20,548 bases of DNA. It comes from Beijerinckiaceae bacterium. GTDB lineage: Bacteria; Pseudomonadota; Alphaproteobacteria; Rhizobiales; Beijerinckiaceae. The first letter of the stretch is position 1. Each line of letters opens with the position of its first letter. Made by a program: the position numbers and the translations under genes. Below the pieces are notes generated by a model, which saw only the letters and a list, made by a program, of their open reading frames with translations, made no database searches and was not told the DNA's origin. The DNA lies in the NCBI GenBank assembly GCA_947456315.1, contig CANGRU010000002.1, forward strand, positions 1-20,548. Reading direction: 5' to 3'. Below, piece after piece: positions 6,977-13,932 of the stretch.

Positions 6977-7918
6977 TCAGTCAAACAGGCTGGAGACCGA
7001 TTCTTCCTTGGCGGTGCGCGCAATGGCTTCGCCCATCAGGGGTGCAATCGAGATGACGCGGATGTTGCTGGCGACACGCACGGCCTCTGTCGGCTGGATG
7101 GAATCAGTGACCACCAATTCCTTCAGCTTGGATGCGGCGATACGCGCCACAGCGCCGCCTGAGAGCACGCCGTGGGTGATATAGGCGCGCACATCCTTGG
7201 CGCCGCGGGCCAAAAGTGCTTCGGCGGCATTGCAGAGCGTTCCGCCTGAATCGACGATGTCGTCGACCAGAATGCAGCTTTTACCCGACACGTCACCGAT
7301 CACATTCATGACTTCGGATTCGCCCGCCCGTTCGCGGCGCTTGTCGACGATGGCCAGCGGCGCATCAATGCGCTTGGCGAGCGCACGGGCGCGCACCACG
7401 CCACCCACATCCGGCGAAATCACCATGACATTGTTTAGATCGAGGCTTTCCTTGATGTCGCGCACCATGACGGGCGCACCAAAGAGATTGTCGGTTGGGA
7501 TATCGAAAAAGCCCTGAATCTGGCCGGCATGCAGATCGACCGTCAGCACGCGGTCGACGCCGGCGCGGGTGATCAGATTGGACACCAGCTTGGCGGAGAT
7601 CGGGGCGCGCGGAGCGGGTTTGCGGTCCTGACGGGCATAGCCGAAATAGGGGATGACGGCAGTGATGCGGCGGGCCGAGGCGCGGCGCAATGCATCGGTC
7701 ATGATCAGCAGTTCCATCAGATGATCATTGGCCGGGAACGAGGTCGACTGGATAATGAACGTGTCCTGACCGCGAACGTTTTCCTGGATCTCGACGAAGA
7801 TTTCCATGTCGGCGAAGCGCCGCACCTGGCACTTGGTCATGGAGACGCCCAGATAGGCGGCAATGGACTCGGCCAGCGCCCGGTTGGAGTTTCCTGCGAG
7901 AAGTTTGATGTCGCTCAT
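6977..7918 (-). CDS. prs: Ribose-phosphate pyrophosphokinase
   Basis: Makes PRPP from ribose-5-phosphate and ATP, the precursor for purines, pyrimidines, histidine, tryptophan and NAD. The 313-residue protein has the class I marks: [20 protein letters not shown] (34-44), [10 protein letters not shown] (91-100), the catalytic [14 protein letters not shown] (128-141, His130), the flexible-loop DKRR (192-195) and the PRPP loop [10 protein letters not shown] (218-227). It ends SSLFD. The ATG at 7918 has AAGGA about 7 bases upstream. It is divergent from uvrC across a 157-bp gap. A terminator and a palindromic repeat separate it from rplY, so it is probably its own transcript. Confidence 0.98.
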   Translation of the reverse strand: MSDIKLLAGNSNRALAESIAAYLGVSMTKCQVRRFADMEIFVEIQENVRGQDTFIIQSTSFPANDHLMELLIMTDALRRASARRITAVIPYFGYARQDRKPAPRAPISAKLVSNLITRAGVDRVLTVDLHAGQIQGFFDIPTDNLFGAPVMVRDIKESLDLNNVMVISPDVGGVVRARALAKRIDAPLAIVDKRRERAGESEVMNVIGDVSGKSCILVDDIVDSGGTLCNAAEALLARGAKDVRAYITHGVLSGGAVARIAASKLKELVVTDSIQPTEAVRVASNIRVISIAPLMGEAIARTAKEESVSSLFD

Positions 7919-8075
7919 GTCGGAAGTCCTTGCCCGTGCGGCCTCTTATGGCGGGGGTCTTAGCAAGCTTGCCAGCCCCGAACAACCAAACCTTGCCCAA
8001 GCGTCCGTCCATCCACCGGAAAACATGGGCTATCCTGTCGGCCCGAGGCTTTCTTTGCGGCCCGTCTGTGCCTAG

Positions 8076-10130
8076 ATGTCGGGCATGAGCCGTCCGCCCA
8101 AACCAGAGCCGGAGTTTTTGGCGCCTCCCGACGGGGAGGCGCGCTTTGCTATGCCCGGTGAGTCGGAGGCCGATGAGGCCGTGCTCGAAGCGGATGAGGA
8201 GCTGTCTGGCCCGCTCGATCTCGTCGCCGATGGCGAGGCTGTGCCAGCCTCCGTGCTGCGCGGAGCGGAGGTCATCAAATCCTACCTGCGCGATGCCCCG
8301 ACGGGTCCCGGCGTTTACCGGATGATCTCGGCCGAGGGCGAGGTGCTCTATGTCGGCAAAGCCAAGAGCGTCAAAAAACGCATTTCCTCTTATGCGCGCG
8401 GAACCGGCCATAACGGGCGCATTGCGCGGATGATTTCGCTGACCAGCTCCATGGTCTTCGTCTCGACGGCGACCGAGACGGAAGCGCTGCTGCTGGAAAC
8501 CAATTACATCAAGCAGATGAAGCCGCGCTTCAATGTGCTGATGCGCGACGACAAGTCGTTTCCCTATATTTTGCTGACCCGCGATCATGCCGCGCCCCAG
8601 CTCACCAAGCATCGCGGCGCGCGCTCGCGTAAGGGCGATTATTTTGGCCCCTTTGCGAGTGTCTGGGCGGTCAACCGCACGCTGAACGCGCTGCAGCGTG
8701 CCTTTCTTTTGCGTTCCTGCACGGATTCTTATTACGAGAACCGCACGCGGCCCTGTCTGCTGTATCAGATCAAGCGTTGCTCGGGCCCGTGCACAGGCGA
8801 GATTGCGCAAGAGGATTATGCGGCGCTGGCCGATGAGGCGCGCGATTTCCTGTCCGGCAAAAGCCGCGCGGTGCGCGATCATCTGGCAACGGAAATGAGT
8901 GTGGCTGCCGAGTCGCTTGAGTTCGAGCGTGCCGCGCGCTTGCGTGATCGTATTGCAGCCCTGTCTGCCATTCAGGGCGAGCAGGGCATCAATCCGCGCA
9001 CGGTGGAAGAGGCGGATGTCTTTGCCATTGTCGAACAGGCGGGCCAATTCTGCGTCGAGGTGTTCTTCTTCCGCACCTTCCAGAACTGGGGCAATCGCGC
9101 CTATTTCCCGCGTGCTGACAAAAGCATGGGCGAGGCGGAAGTGCTCGACGCTTTTCTCGCACAATTCTATGCCGACAAGCCGCCTGCGCGTTTGGTTCTG
9201 CTTTCACATGATGTCGAAAGCCGTGAATTGCTCGAAGAAGCACTCAGCGCACGCGCCGGCCGCAAGGTCGAAGTGGCTGTGCCCCAGCGCGGCGAGCGGC
9301 GCGAGCTGGTGGAACATGCCAGCAAGAACGGCCGCGAGACCATCGGGCGCAAATTGGCAGAAACCTCGGCGCAGACAAAAATGCTGGAGGCGCTGGCCGG
9401 TGTCTTTGGCATTGAGCAGAAATTGCGACGCGTCGAAGTCTATGACAATTCGCACATCATGGGCACCAATGCGGTGGGTGGCATGGTTGTGGCTGGGCCG
9501 CAGGGCTTTATGAAAAGCCATTACCGGACCTTCAACATTAAGGGTGATGATCTGACGCCGGGCGATGATTACGGCATGATGCGCGAAGTCTTGCGCCGCC
9601 GCTTCGCGCGACTGGTGAAAGATGAAGGTGCGGAAGCGCCTGCACCCGTTGAAGAGGAAAATGCTGATGCATTTCCCTCGCGTCCCGATCTTATTCTGAT
9701 CGACGGCGGGCGCGGGCAATTCCAGATTGCACAAGAGATCCTGAAAGAGCTGGGTGTCGAGGGCGTGGCTGTCGCCTCCATCGCCAAAGGCGTGGATCGC
9801 GATGCCGGACGCGAGATGTTTTTTGTGCCCGGCAAGGAGCCTTTCCGCCTGCCGCCGCGTGATCCGGCGCTCTATTTCGTGCAGCGACTGCGCGACGAGG
9901 CGCATCGCTTTGCCATCGGCACGCATCGGGCGCGGCGCAAGAAGGATTTCACCAAATCGCCGCTTGACGAGATTGCCGGTGTCGGGCCTGCCCGCAAGCG
10001 GGCGCTGCTGCACGCTTTTGGCACGGCCAAGGCCATTTCACGGGCCGGACTGGCCGATCTGGAAAAGGTGCCCGGCATCAATGCGGCTACAGCCAAGCTC
10101 GTCTATGACTTTTTCCACGACAAAGGCTGA
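8076..10130 (+). CDS. uvrC: UvrABC excision nuclease subunit C
   Basis: Makes both incisions beside UvrB-bound DNA lesions. Of 684 residues, about 60 at the N-terminus form an acidic, proline-rich, probably disordered extension. The GIY-YIG nuclease follows, with GVY at 79-81 and YVG at 92-94 in [12 protein letters not shown], then the cysteine-bearing [19 protein letters not shown] domain around residues 265-300 ([13 protein letters not shown]) should contact UvrB. The RNase H-like second nuclease has [29 protein letters not shown] and [12 protein letters not shown]. The C-terminus has two helix-hairpin-helix motifs ([13 protein letters not shown] and VPGINAATA). The start is uncertain: ATGs at 8076 and 8085 lack a clear ribosome binding site, while the in-frame ATG at 8151 has GGGGAGG 11 bases upstream and would remove 25 residues of the extension. 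It heads uvrC-pgsA-moaD-moaE, a grouping I recall from this order. Confidence 0.96.
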   Translation: MSGMSRPPKPEPEFLAPPDGEARFAMPGESEADEAVLEADEELSGPLDLVADGEAVPASVLRGAEVIKSYLRDAPTGPGVYRMISAEGEVLYVGKAKSVKKRISSYARGTGHNGRIARMISLTSSMVFVSTATETEALLLETNYIKQMKPRFNVLMRDDKSFPYILLTRDHAAPQLTKHRGARSRKGDYFGPFASVWAVNRTLNALQRAFLLRSCTDSYYENRTRPCLLYQIKRCSGPCTGEIAQEDYAALADEARDFLSGKSRAVRDHLATEMSVAAESLEFERAARLRDRIAALSAIQGEQGINPRTVEEADVFAIVEQAGQFCVEVFFFRTFQNWGNRAYFPRADKSMGEAEVLDAFLAQFYADKPPARLVLLSHDVESRELLEEALSARAGRKVEVAVPQRGERRELVEHASKNGRETIGRKLAETSAQTKMLEALAGVFGIEQKLRRVEVYDNSHIMGTNAVGGMVVAGPQGFMKSHYRTFNIKGDDLTPGDDYGMMREVLRRRFARLVKDEGAEAPAPVEEENADAFPSRPDLILIDGGRGQFQIAQEILKELGVEGVAVASIAKGVDRDAGREMFFVPGKEPFRLPPRDPALYFVQRLRDEAHRFAIGTHRARRKKDFTKSPLDEIAGVGPARKRALLHAFGTAKAISRAGLADLEKVPGINAATAKLVYDFFHDKG

Positions 10131-10147
10131 GGCTGACGCCTTGTTGA

Positions 10148-10166
10148 GGGCGCATCGCCCGCTTTT
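10148..10166 (+). terminator. Weak hairpin after uvrC
   Basis: GGGCG (10148-10152), a 3-base loop and CGCCC (10156-10160), then GCTTTT. The short stem and four-T run make this a poor terminator at best; it may allow read-through into pgsA. Confidence 0.3.
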
Positions 10167-10217
10167 GTCCCGGAGTGACTTGACGCGGAGCGCTTCACAC
10201 TGTTTCCCTCGCTGGCA

Positions 10218-10808
10218 ATGACGATGACAGGCATCAAAAAAGGCAAGGCTTTGAGCCTTCCCAATCTTCTGACCTACGGGCGGCTGGCCGCTGTTCCCGT
10301 GGTGGCTTCGCTCATGTTCTGGCCGGAGCTGCATTGGGTGCGCTGGACGGCGCTCGGCATCTTTGCTGCGGCAGCTATCACAGACTTTTTTGACGGTTAT
10401 TTTGCCCGCACCATGGACCAGCAAAGTTCGCTGGGTCGCATGCTCGATCCGATTGCCGACAAACTGCTGGTGGCAGCCTGCTTGCTTGTTCTGGTGGCCA
10501 CACAATCGATCAAGAGCTGGGACATCTGGGCGGCCATCGTCATTCTCTGCCGCGAGATTCTGGTCTCGGGTCTGCGGGAGTTTTTGGCCGAGCTGCGTGT
10601 GTCGGTGCCCGTCACCCGGGTTGCCAAATACAAGACGACTTTGCAGCTCGTCGCACTCGGCTTTCTGATTGCCGGGCCTGCAGGCGAGGAAGTTCTGCCG
10701 GGCACGGTGACGATCGGTCTTGTGCTCTTGTGGACCGCTGCCCTGCTGACGCTTTACACAGGCTATGACTATTTGCGGTCTGGCCTGAAGCACGTCGATA
10801 TTGATTGA
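10218..10808 (+). CDS. pgsA: CDP-diacylglycerol-glycerol-3-phosphate 3-phosphatidyltransferase
   Basis: Forms phosphatidylglycerophosphate, the committed step to phosphatidylglycerol and cardiolipin, in the inner membrane. The 196-residue protein carries the complete CDP-alcohol phosphatidyltransferase signature: DFFDGYFARTM, then GRMLDPIADKL (Asp-x2-Asp-Gly-x2-Ala-Arg-x8-Gly-x3-Asp-x3-Asp). The N-terminal LSLPNLLTYGRLAAVPV is typical of PgsA. About five hydrophobic helices can be seen. The phosphatidylglycerol it leads to is also the lipid donor for Lgt, encoded later in the window. Two ATGs (10218 and 10224) are possible. Neither has a strong ribosome binding site, and the first lies in CGCTGGCAATGACG, which resembles the end of the palindromic repeat. 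The moaD ATG is 11 bases after the stop. Confidence 0.95.
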   Translation: MTMTGIKKGKALSLPNLLTYGRLAAVPVVASLMFWPELHWVRWTALGIFAAAAITDFFDGYFARTMDQQSSLGRMLDPIADKLLVAACLLVLVATQSIKSWDIWAAIVILCREILVSGLREFLAELRVSVPVTRVAKYKTTLQLVALGFLIAGPAGEEVLPGTVTIGLVLLWTAALLTLYTGYDYLRSGLKHVDID

Positions 10809-10819
10809 GGCGCAAGCGC

Positions 10820-11071
10820 ATGAAAGCCGTTTATTTTGCTTGGGTGCGCGAACGTGTCGGCAAGCCCGATGAAGAGATCGCGCCGCCGGTATCTGTCATC
10901 ACAGTGGGTGATTTGCTCGACTGGCTGAAAGGCCAAGGCGAGGAATATGCCTATGCCTTCGAGAATGCCAAAGTCATTCGTGTGGCGCTGGACCAGATGC
11001 ATGTGAAACATGACACGCCGATTGCCGGTGCGCGCGAGGTTGCTTTCTTCCCGCCCATGACAGGTGGCTGA
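10820..11071 (+). CDS. moaD: Molybdopterin synthase small subunit MoaD
   Basis: The 83-residue ubiquitin-like sulfur carrier of molybdopterin synthase. It begins MKAVYFAWVRERVGKPDE and ends FFPPMTGG; the terminal Gly-Gly is the thiocarboxylation site that donates sulfur. The ATG at 10820 has GAGG at 10807-10810 (9-base spacing). A TTG at 10805 overlaps the end of pgsA and would add only five basic residues, so I reject it. Its stop overlaps the moaE start as TGATG, which suggests translational coupling to give equal subunits. Confidence 0.95.
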   Translation: MKAVYFAWVRERVGKPDEEIAPPVSVITVGDLLDWLKGQGEEYAYAFENAKVIRVALDQMHVKHDTPIAGAREVAFFPPMTGG

Positions 11072-11526
11072 TGTCGACCACCATCCGCATCCAGAGTGAG
11101 GATTTTGATCCGCAGATGGAGGCGGATGCGCTGACGCGGGGTCGCAATGATGTGGGGGCGCTGGCCACTTTCACAGGCTTTTGCCGCCATGAAGCGGGCG
11201 CATTGTCTGCGCTGGAGCTTGAGCATTACCCCGGCATGGCCGAGAAAGAACTGCAGCGCATTGCCGATGAGGCGCGTGCGCGCTGGCCTGTGCAGGGCAT
11301 CACGGTCCTGCATCGCTATGGCAAGATTGCACCGGGTGAGCGGATTGTCTTTGTCGCTGTGTCAGGCGCGCATCGCAGCGAGGCTTTCGCGGCCTGCGAA
11401 TTCATCATGGATTTTCTGAAGACCTCGGCGCCTTTCTGGAAGCGCGAGCACAAGGTTGATGGCTCAAGCGGCGATTGGGTCGAGGCGAAAGACGCCGACG
11501 ACAAGGCGCTAGAGCGCTGGACGTAA
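11071..11526 (+). CDS. moaE: Molybdopterin synthase catalytic subunit MoaE
   Basis: Converts precursor Z (cPMP) to molybdopterin using sulfur carried by MoaD. The 151-residue product has the family length and motifs: GALATFTGFCRHEAG (around 29-43), LELEHYPGMAEKEL, HRYGKIAPGE, VAVSGAHRSEAFAACEFIMDFLK, and PFWKREHK (the conserved active-site lysine region). The ATG at 11071 shares a base with the moaD stop. Downstream lie a palindromic repeat and a strong two-way terminator before the convergent aminotransferase. MsrP at the left edge is one enzyme that would use the cofactor. Confidence 0.96.
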   Translation: MSTTIRIQSEDFDPQMEADALTRGRNDVGALATFTGFCRHEAGALSALELEHYPGMAEKELQRIADEARARWPVQGITVLHRYGKIAPGERIVFVAVSGAHRSEAFAACEFIMDFLKTSAPFWKREHKVDGSSGDWVEAKDADDKALERWT

Positions 11527-11531
11527 AACCC

Positions 11532-11617
11532 CGTCATTGCGAGCGAAGCGAAGCAATCCAGAAAGGCCTCACGTGGTGCTTCTGGATTGCTTCGTCGCTT
11601 TGCTCCTCGCAATGACG
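11532..11617. repeat. Dispersed palindromic repeat, full copy C (86 bp)
   Basis: Starts CGTCATTGCGAGCGAAGCG and ends CTCCTCGCAATGACG. The inner arms AGCAATCCAGA and TCTGGATTGCT are exact inverted copies, around a centre containing CTCACGTGGTG. It lies between the convergent moaE and aminotransferase genes, 4 bases before the A-run of their shared terminator. Confidence 0.9.
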
Positions 11618-11621
11618 GCAT

Positions 11622-11650
11622 AAAAAAGCCGCCTCTTAGGGCGGCTTTTT
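11622..11650. terminator. Two-way intrinsic terminator between moaE and the aminotransferase
   Basis: AAAAAGCCGCC (11623-11633) and GGCGGCTTTTT (11640-11650) form an 11-bp stem including the A/T tails, with a 6-base loop. Both strands end in a T-run, so it can stop moaE (+) and the aminotransferase (-). Confidence 0.92.
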
Positions 11651-11670
11651 CAATTCCGGAGGAATAGGTC

Positions 11671-12543
11671 TTACTTGTTCACTTCAGCCGTATAATCTTC
11701 CAGCATCTGGCGCGAGATGGCGCCGGGCGCGAAGTTGAATTGTCCGACCTGCGAGACAGGTGTGACTTCGGCGCCTGTGCCGCAGATGAAGCATTCCTCC
11801 AGGCTCGCCAGTTCTTCAGGCATGATGCGGCGTTCAATGACTTCAATGCCGCGGCGCTTGGCCAGATCAATGACCGTGCGGCGCGTGATGCCATCGAGGA
11901 AGCAATCAGCGATCGGCGTGTGAATAGCGCCATCTTTGGTGAAGAAAATGTTGGCGCCCGTGCATTCGGCGACGCGGCCCTGCCAGTCGAGCATCATGGC
12001 GTCAGCAAAGCCTTTGCGCTCGGCGCGGTGCTTGCTGATCGTGCAGATCATGTACAGGCCGGCAGCCTTGGAATGGCAGGGGGCTGTCATCGGATCGGGG
12101 CGGCGATAGTCCGCCAGATCAAGCTTGATGCCCTTCATCTTCTCGTTGACGTCGAACATGCTCGGCCAATCCCAGACGGCAATGGCGACATTGATCGTGG
12201 CGTGCTGGGCAGCAACCGCCATCATTTCAGAACCGCGCCACGCCACCGGGCGCACATAGCAGCTCTGGAAGCCGTTTTTCTCGACCGTCAGGCGCTTGGC
12301 TGCATCCAGCTCGGCCACGGAATAGGGAATTTCGAAATCAAGGAATTCGGCCGATTTGCGGAAGCGCTCGGAATGTTCGGAGATCTTGAAGATCTTGCCG
12401 CCATAAGCGCGCTCGCCCTCGAAGACGCAGGACGCATAATGCAGACCGTGCGAGAGAACGTGGAGCTTGGCATCCTTCCACGGCACAAGGGCACCGTTCA
12501 TCCAGATGAAGCCGTCACGCTGGTCGAAGGGCAGAACTGACAT
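11671..12543 (-). CDS. ilvE: Branched-chain amino acid aminotransferase
   Basis: A fold-type IV PLP enzyme that exchanges amino groups between glutamate and the 2-oxo acids of Leu, Ile and Val. The 290-residue product has DGFIWMNGALVPWKDAKLHVLSHGLHYASCVFEGERAY (11-47), YVRPVAW (96-102) and the PLP lysine in APCHSKAAGLYM. This Lys159 has the same number as in E. coli IlvE. CTGANIFFTKDG and GTGAEVTPV complete the family marks. In-frame starts are TTG 12567, ATG 12549 and ATG 12543. I prefer 12543 because MSVLPFDQRDGFIW matches how relatives begin. It is divergent from marR, an arrangement I recall from other Hyphomicrobiales. D-amino acid and aminodeoxychorismate relatives share the fold, but the VFEGERAY and lysine regions favour IlvE. 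Confidence 0.93.
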   Translation of the reverse strand: MSVLPFDQRDGFIWMNGALVPWKDAKLHVLSHGLHYASCVFEGERAYGGKIFKISEHSERFRKSAEFLDFEIPYSVAELDAAKRLTVEKNGFQSCYVRPVAWRGSEMMAVAAQHATINVAIAVWDWPSMFDVNEKMKGIKLDLADYRRPDPMTAPCHSKAAGLYMICTISKHRAERKGFADAMMLDWQGRVAECTGANIFFTKDGAIHTPIADCFLDGITRRTVIDLAKRRGIEVIERRIMPEELASLEECFICGTGAEVTPVSQVGQFNFAPGAISRQMLEDYTAEVNK

Positions 12544-12601
12544 GGACATGTCTCGCTGATTTTGCAAAGGTTTCTACCGCTATACGGGTTGAAAGCGGGC
12601 C

Positions 12602-12645
12602 TTGACGAGTAGCAACCAACCTGAAATATGTCAATATGGCTGACG
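12602..12645 (+). promoter_or_regulatory. Candidate promoter and operator of the marR operon
   Basis: TTGACG (12602-12607), a 17-base spacer and AATATG (12625-12630). The imperfect inverted pair TGTCA (12629-12633) / TGACG (12641-12645), separated by 7 bases, overlaps the end of the -10 and lies 15 bases before the marR ATG. Such placement would fit autorepression by a MarR protein, but the symmetry is weak. Confidence 0.3.
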
Positions 12646-12660
12646 TAAAAGGGATACCTG

Positions 12661-13194
12661 ATGGATCAGGCTCTGCAGGCACACCCGCAATCGCGCATGC
12701 CCGGCCCCCCAGAGGCCGACGCGCCTGCGCCCATGTTCGACCTGATTGAACTCTTCTTCTTCGCTTATCGCGATTTTGTCGGCGATGCCGATCGCCTGCT
12801 GGAAGATTTCGGCTTTGGCCGCGCGCATCACCGTGTGCTGCATTTCGTCAACCGTCAGCCGGGGCTGATGATTGCTGAACTGCTCGACATTTTGGGCATC
12901 ACCAAACAAAGCCTCAACCGCGTGCTGAAGGAATTGCTCGACACAGGCTATGTCGAGGCGCGTCCGGGCGTGACCGATCGCCGCCAGCGCCTGTTGTTCA
13001 CCACGTCGAAGGGCCGCCGTCTGGCGATGGATCTGTCCGACTTGCAAAGCCGGCGTTTCGAGCGCGCGTTGGGAGAATTGCCGCAAGGTGCCAAAGGTCC
13101 GGCGATTGATTTTCTGCTGGCCATGATCGATCCCGCGCAGCGCGACAAAGTGGCTTCCCTTGTCTGGGGTCAGCCTTATGAGGGCGCGAAATGA
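12661..13194 (+). CDS. MarR-family transcriptional regulator, PetP-like
   Basis: The 177-residue protein has a proline-rich, probably flexible N-terminus (1-24), then a MarR winged helix. The recognition region ITKQSLNRVLKELLDTGYVEARPG (about 81-104) is followed by the wing DRRQRLLFTTSKGRRL, containing the MarR-typical D-R-R-Q-R. Its stop overlaps the response-regulator start as ATGA, so the two are translationally coupled. A MarR gene directly before an OmpR-type regulator matches the petP-petR pair of Rhodobacter, which I know as needed for respiratory and photosynthetic growth. The assignment here rests on arrangement and is inference, so no symbol is given. Confidence 0.88.
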   Translation: MDQALQAHPQSRMPGPPEADAPAPMFDLIELFFFAYRDFVGDADRLLEDFGFGRAHHRVLHFVNRQPGLMIAELLDILGITKQSLNRVLKELLDTGYVEARPGVTDRRQRLLFTTSKGRRLAMDLSDLQSRRFERALGELPQGAKGPAIDFLLAMIDPAQRDKVASLVWGQPYEGAK

Positions 13195-13922
13195 ACGTGG
13201 CGAGTGCATCCATCGCGCCGCCGCCCTCCGATGATGCGGCCCATTTGCTTGTTGTCGATGATGACCGGCGTATTCGGGCCCTGATCGCACGCTATCTGAC
13301 GGGGCAGGGCTATCGCGTCACGGCGGCAGGAAATGCGCAAGAGGCGCGTGCCAAATTACGCGCCTTGTCTTTCGACCTCATCATTCTCGATGTGATGATG
13401 CCCGGCGAATCCGGCCTCGAATTCGCAGAAAAATTCCGTGAAGAGTCTGACGTGCCGATCCTCATGCTGACAGCGCGCACCGAGACAGAAGACCGCGTGC
13501 GTGGCCTTGAAGTGGGCGCTGACGATTATCTGGCCAAGCCCTTCGAGCCGAAAGAATTGTCACTGCGCATTGCCTCGATTTTGCGCCGTACGGTGGCGCG
13601 CTCGGAAGAGCCGGTGGTGGCCAGCGTGCCCAGTGTGCGCTTTGGGGATTTTACCTTTCATCTGGAGCGTGGTGAGTTGCGCCAAGGCGAGGACGTGCTT
13701 CGTCTCACAGATCGCGAACGCTTCATGCTGCGATTGCTGGCCAATGCAGCAGGCGAGCCGGTGGCGCGTGAGACGCTGGCGGGTGAAGGTGGTGCCAATA
13801 ATGAGCGCACGGTTGATGTGCAGATCAATCGGCTGCGCCGCAAGATCGAAAAAGATCCGGCCAATCCGCTCTTTCTGCAAACCGCGCGTGGCGCAGGTTA
13901 TCGCTTGATGATGGATCGGTGA
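13191..13922 (+). CDS. petR: OmpR-family response regulator, PetR-like
   Basis: The 243-residue protein has a receiver domain (about 17-130) with acidic pocket VVDDD (21-25), phospho-acceptor Asp67 in LIILDVMMPGESGLEF, LTART and AKPFEPKEL. The C-terminal OmpR winged helix (about 145-243) includes LTDRERFMLRLLANAAGEPVARETL, ERTVDVQINRLRRKIE and GAGYRLM. All catalytic residues of the receiver are in place. It overlaps marR by 4 bases, and the kinase gene starts 10 bases after its stop, so sensor and regulator are presumably partners. The petR symbol rests on the marR coupling known from Rhodobacter and on general similarity; its targets cannot be read here. Confidence 0.92.
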   Translation: MNVASASIAPPPSDDAAHLLVVDDDRRIRALIARYLTGQGYRVTAAGNAQEARAKLRALSFDLIILDVMMPGESGLEFAEKFREESDVPILMLTARTETEDRVRGLEVGADDYLAKPFEPKELSLRIASILRRTVARSEEPVVASVPSVRFGDFTFHLERGELRQGEDVLRLTDRERFMLRLLANAAGEPVARETLAGEGGANNERTVDVQINRLRRKIEKDPANPLFLQTARGAGYRLMMDR

Positions 13923-13932
13923 GGCAAAACAG

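Noticed and set aside
7919..8075. Promoters in the prs/uvrC divergent gap
   Set aside because: Several TTG-N17-TA pairs can be drawn (for example TTGTTC and TAAGAC for prs), but none stands out enough to annotate.
7725..9164. 479-residue open frame on the minus strand across the prs start and uvrC
   Set aside because: It has no family motifs, is rich in Arg/His/Ala typical of antisense frames in GC-rich DNA, and overlaps two certain genes.
11740..12540. 266-residue open frame antisense to the aminotransferase
   Set aside because: The other strand has the PLP lysine and all IlvE motifs.
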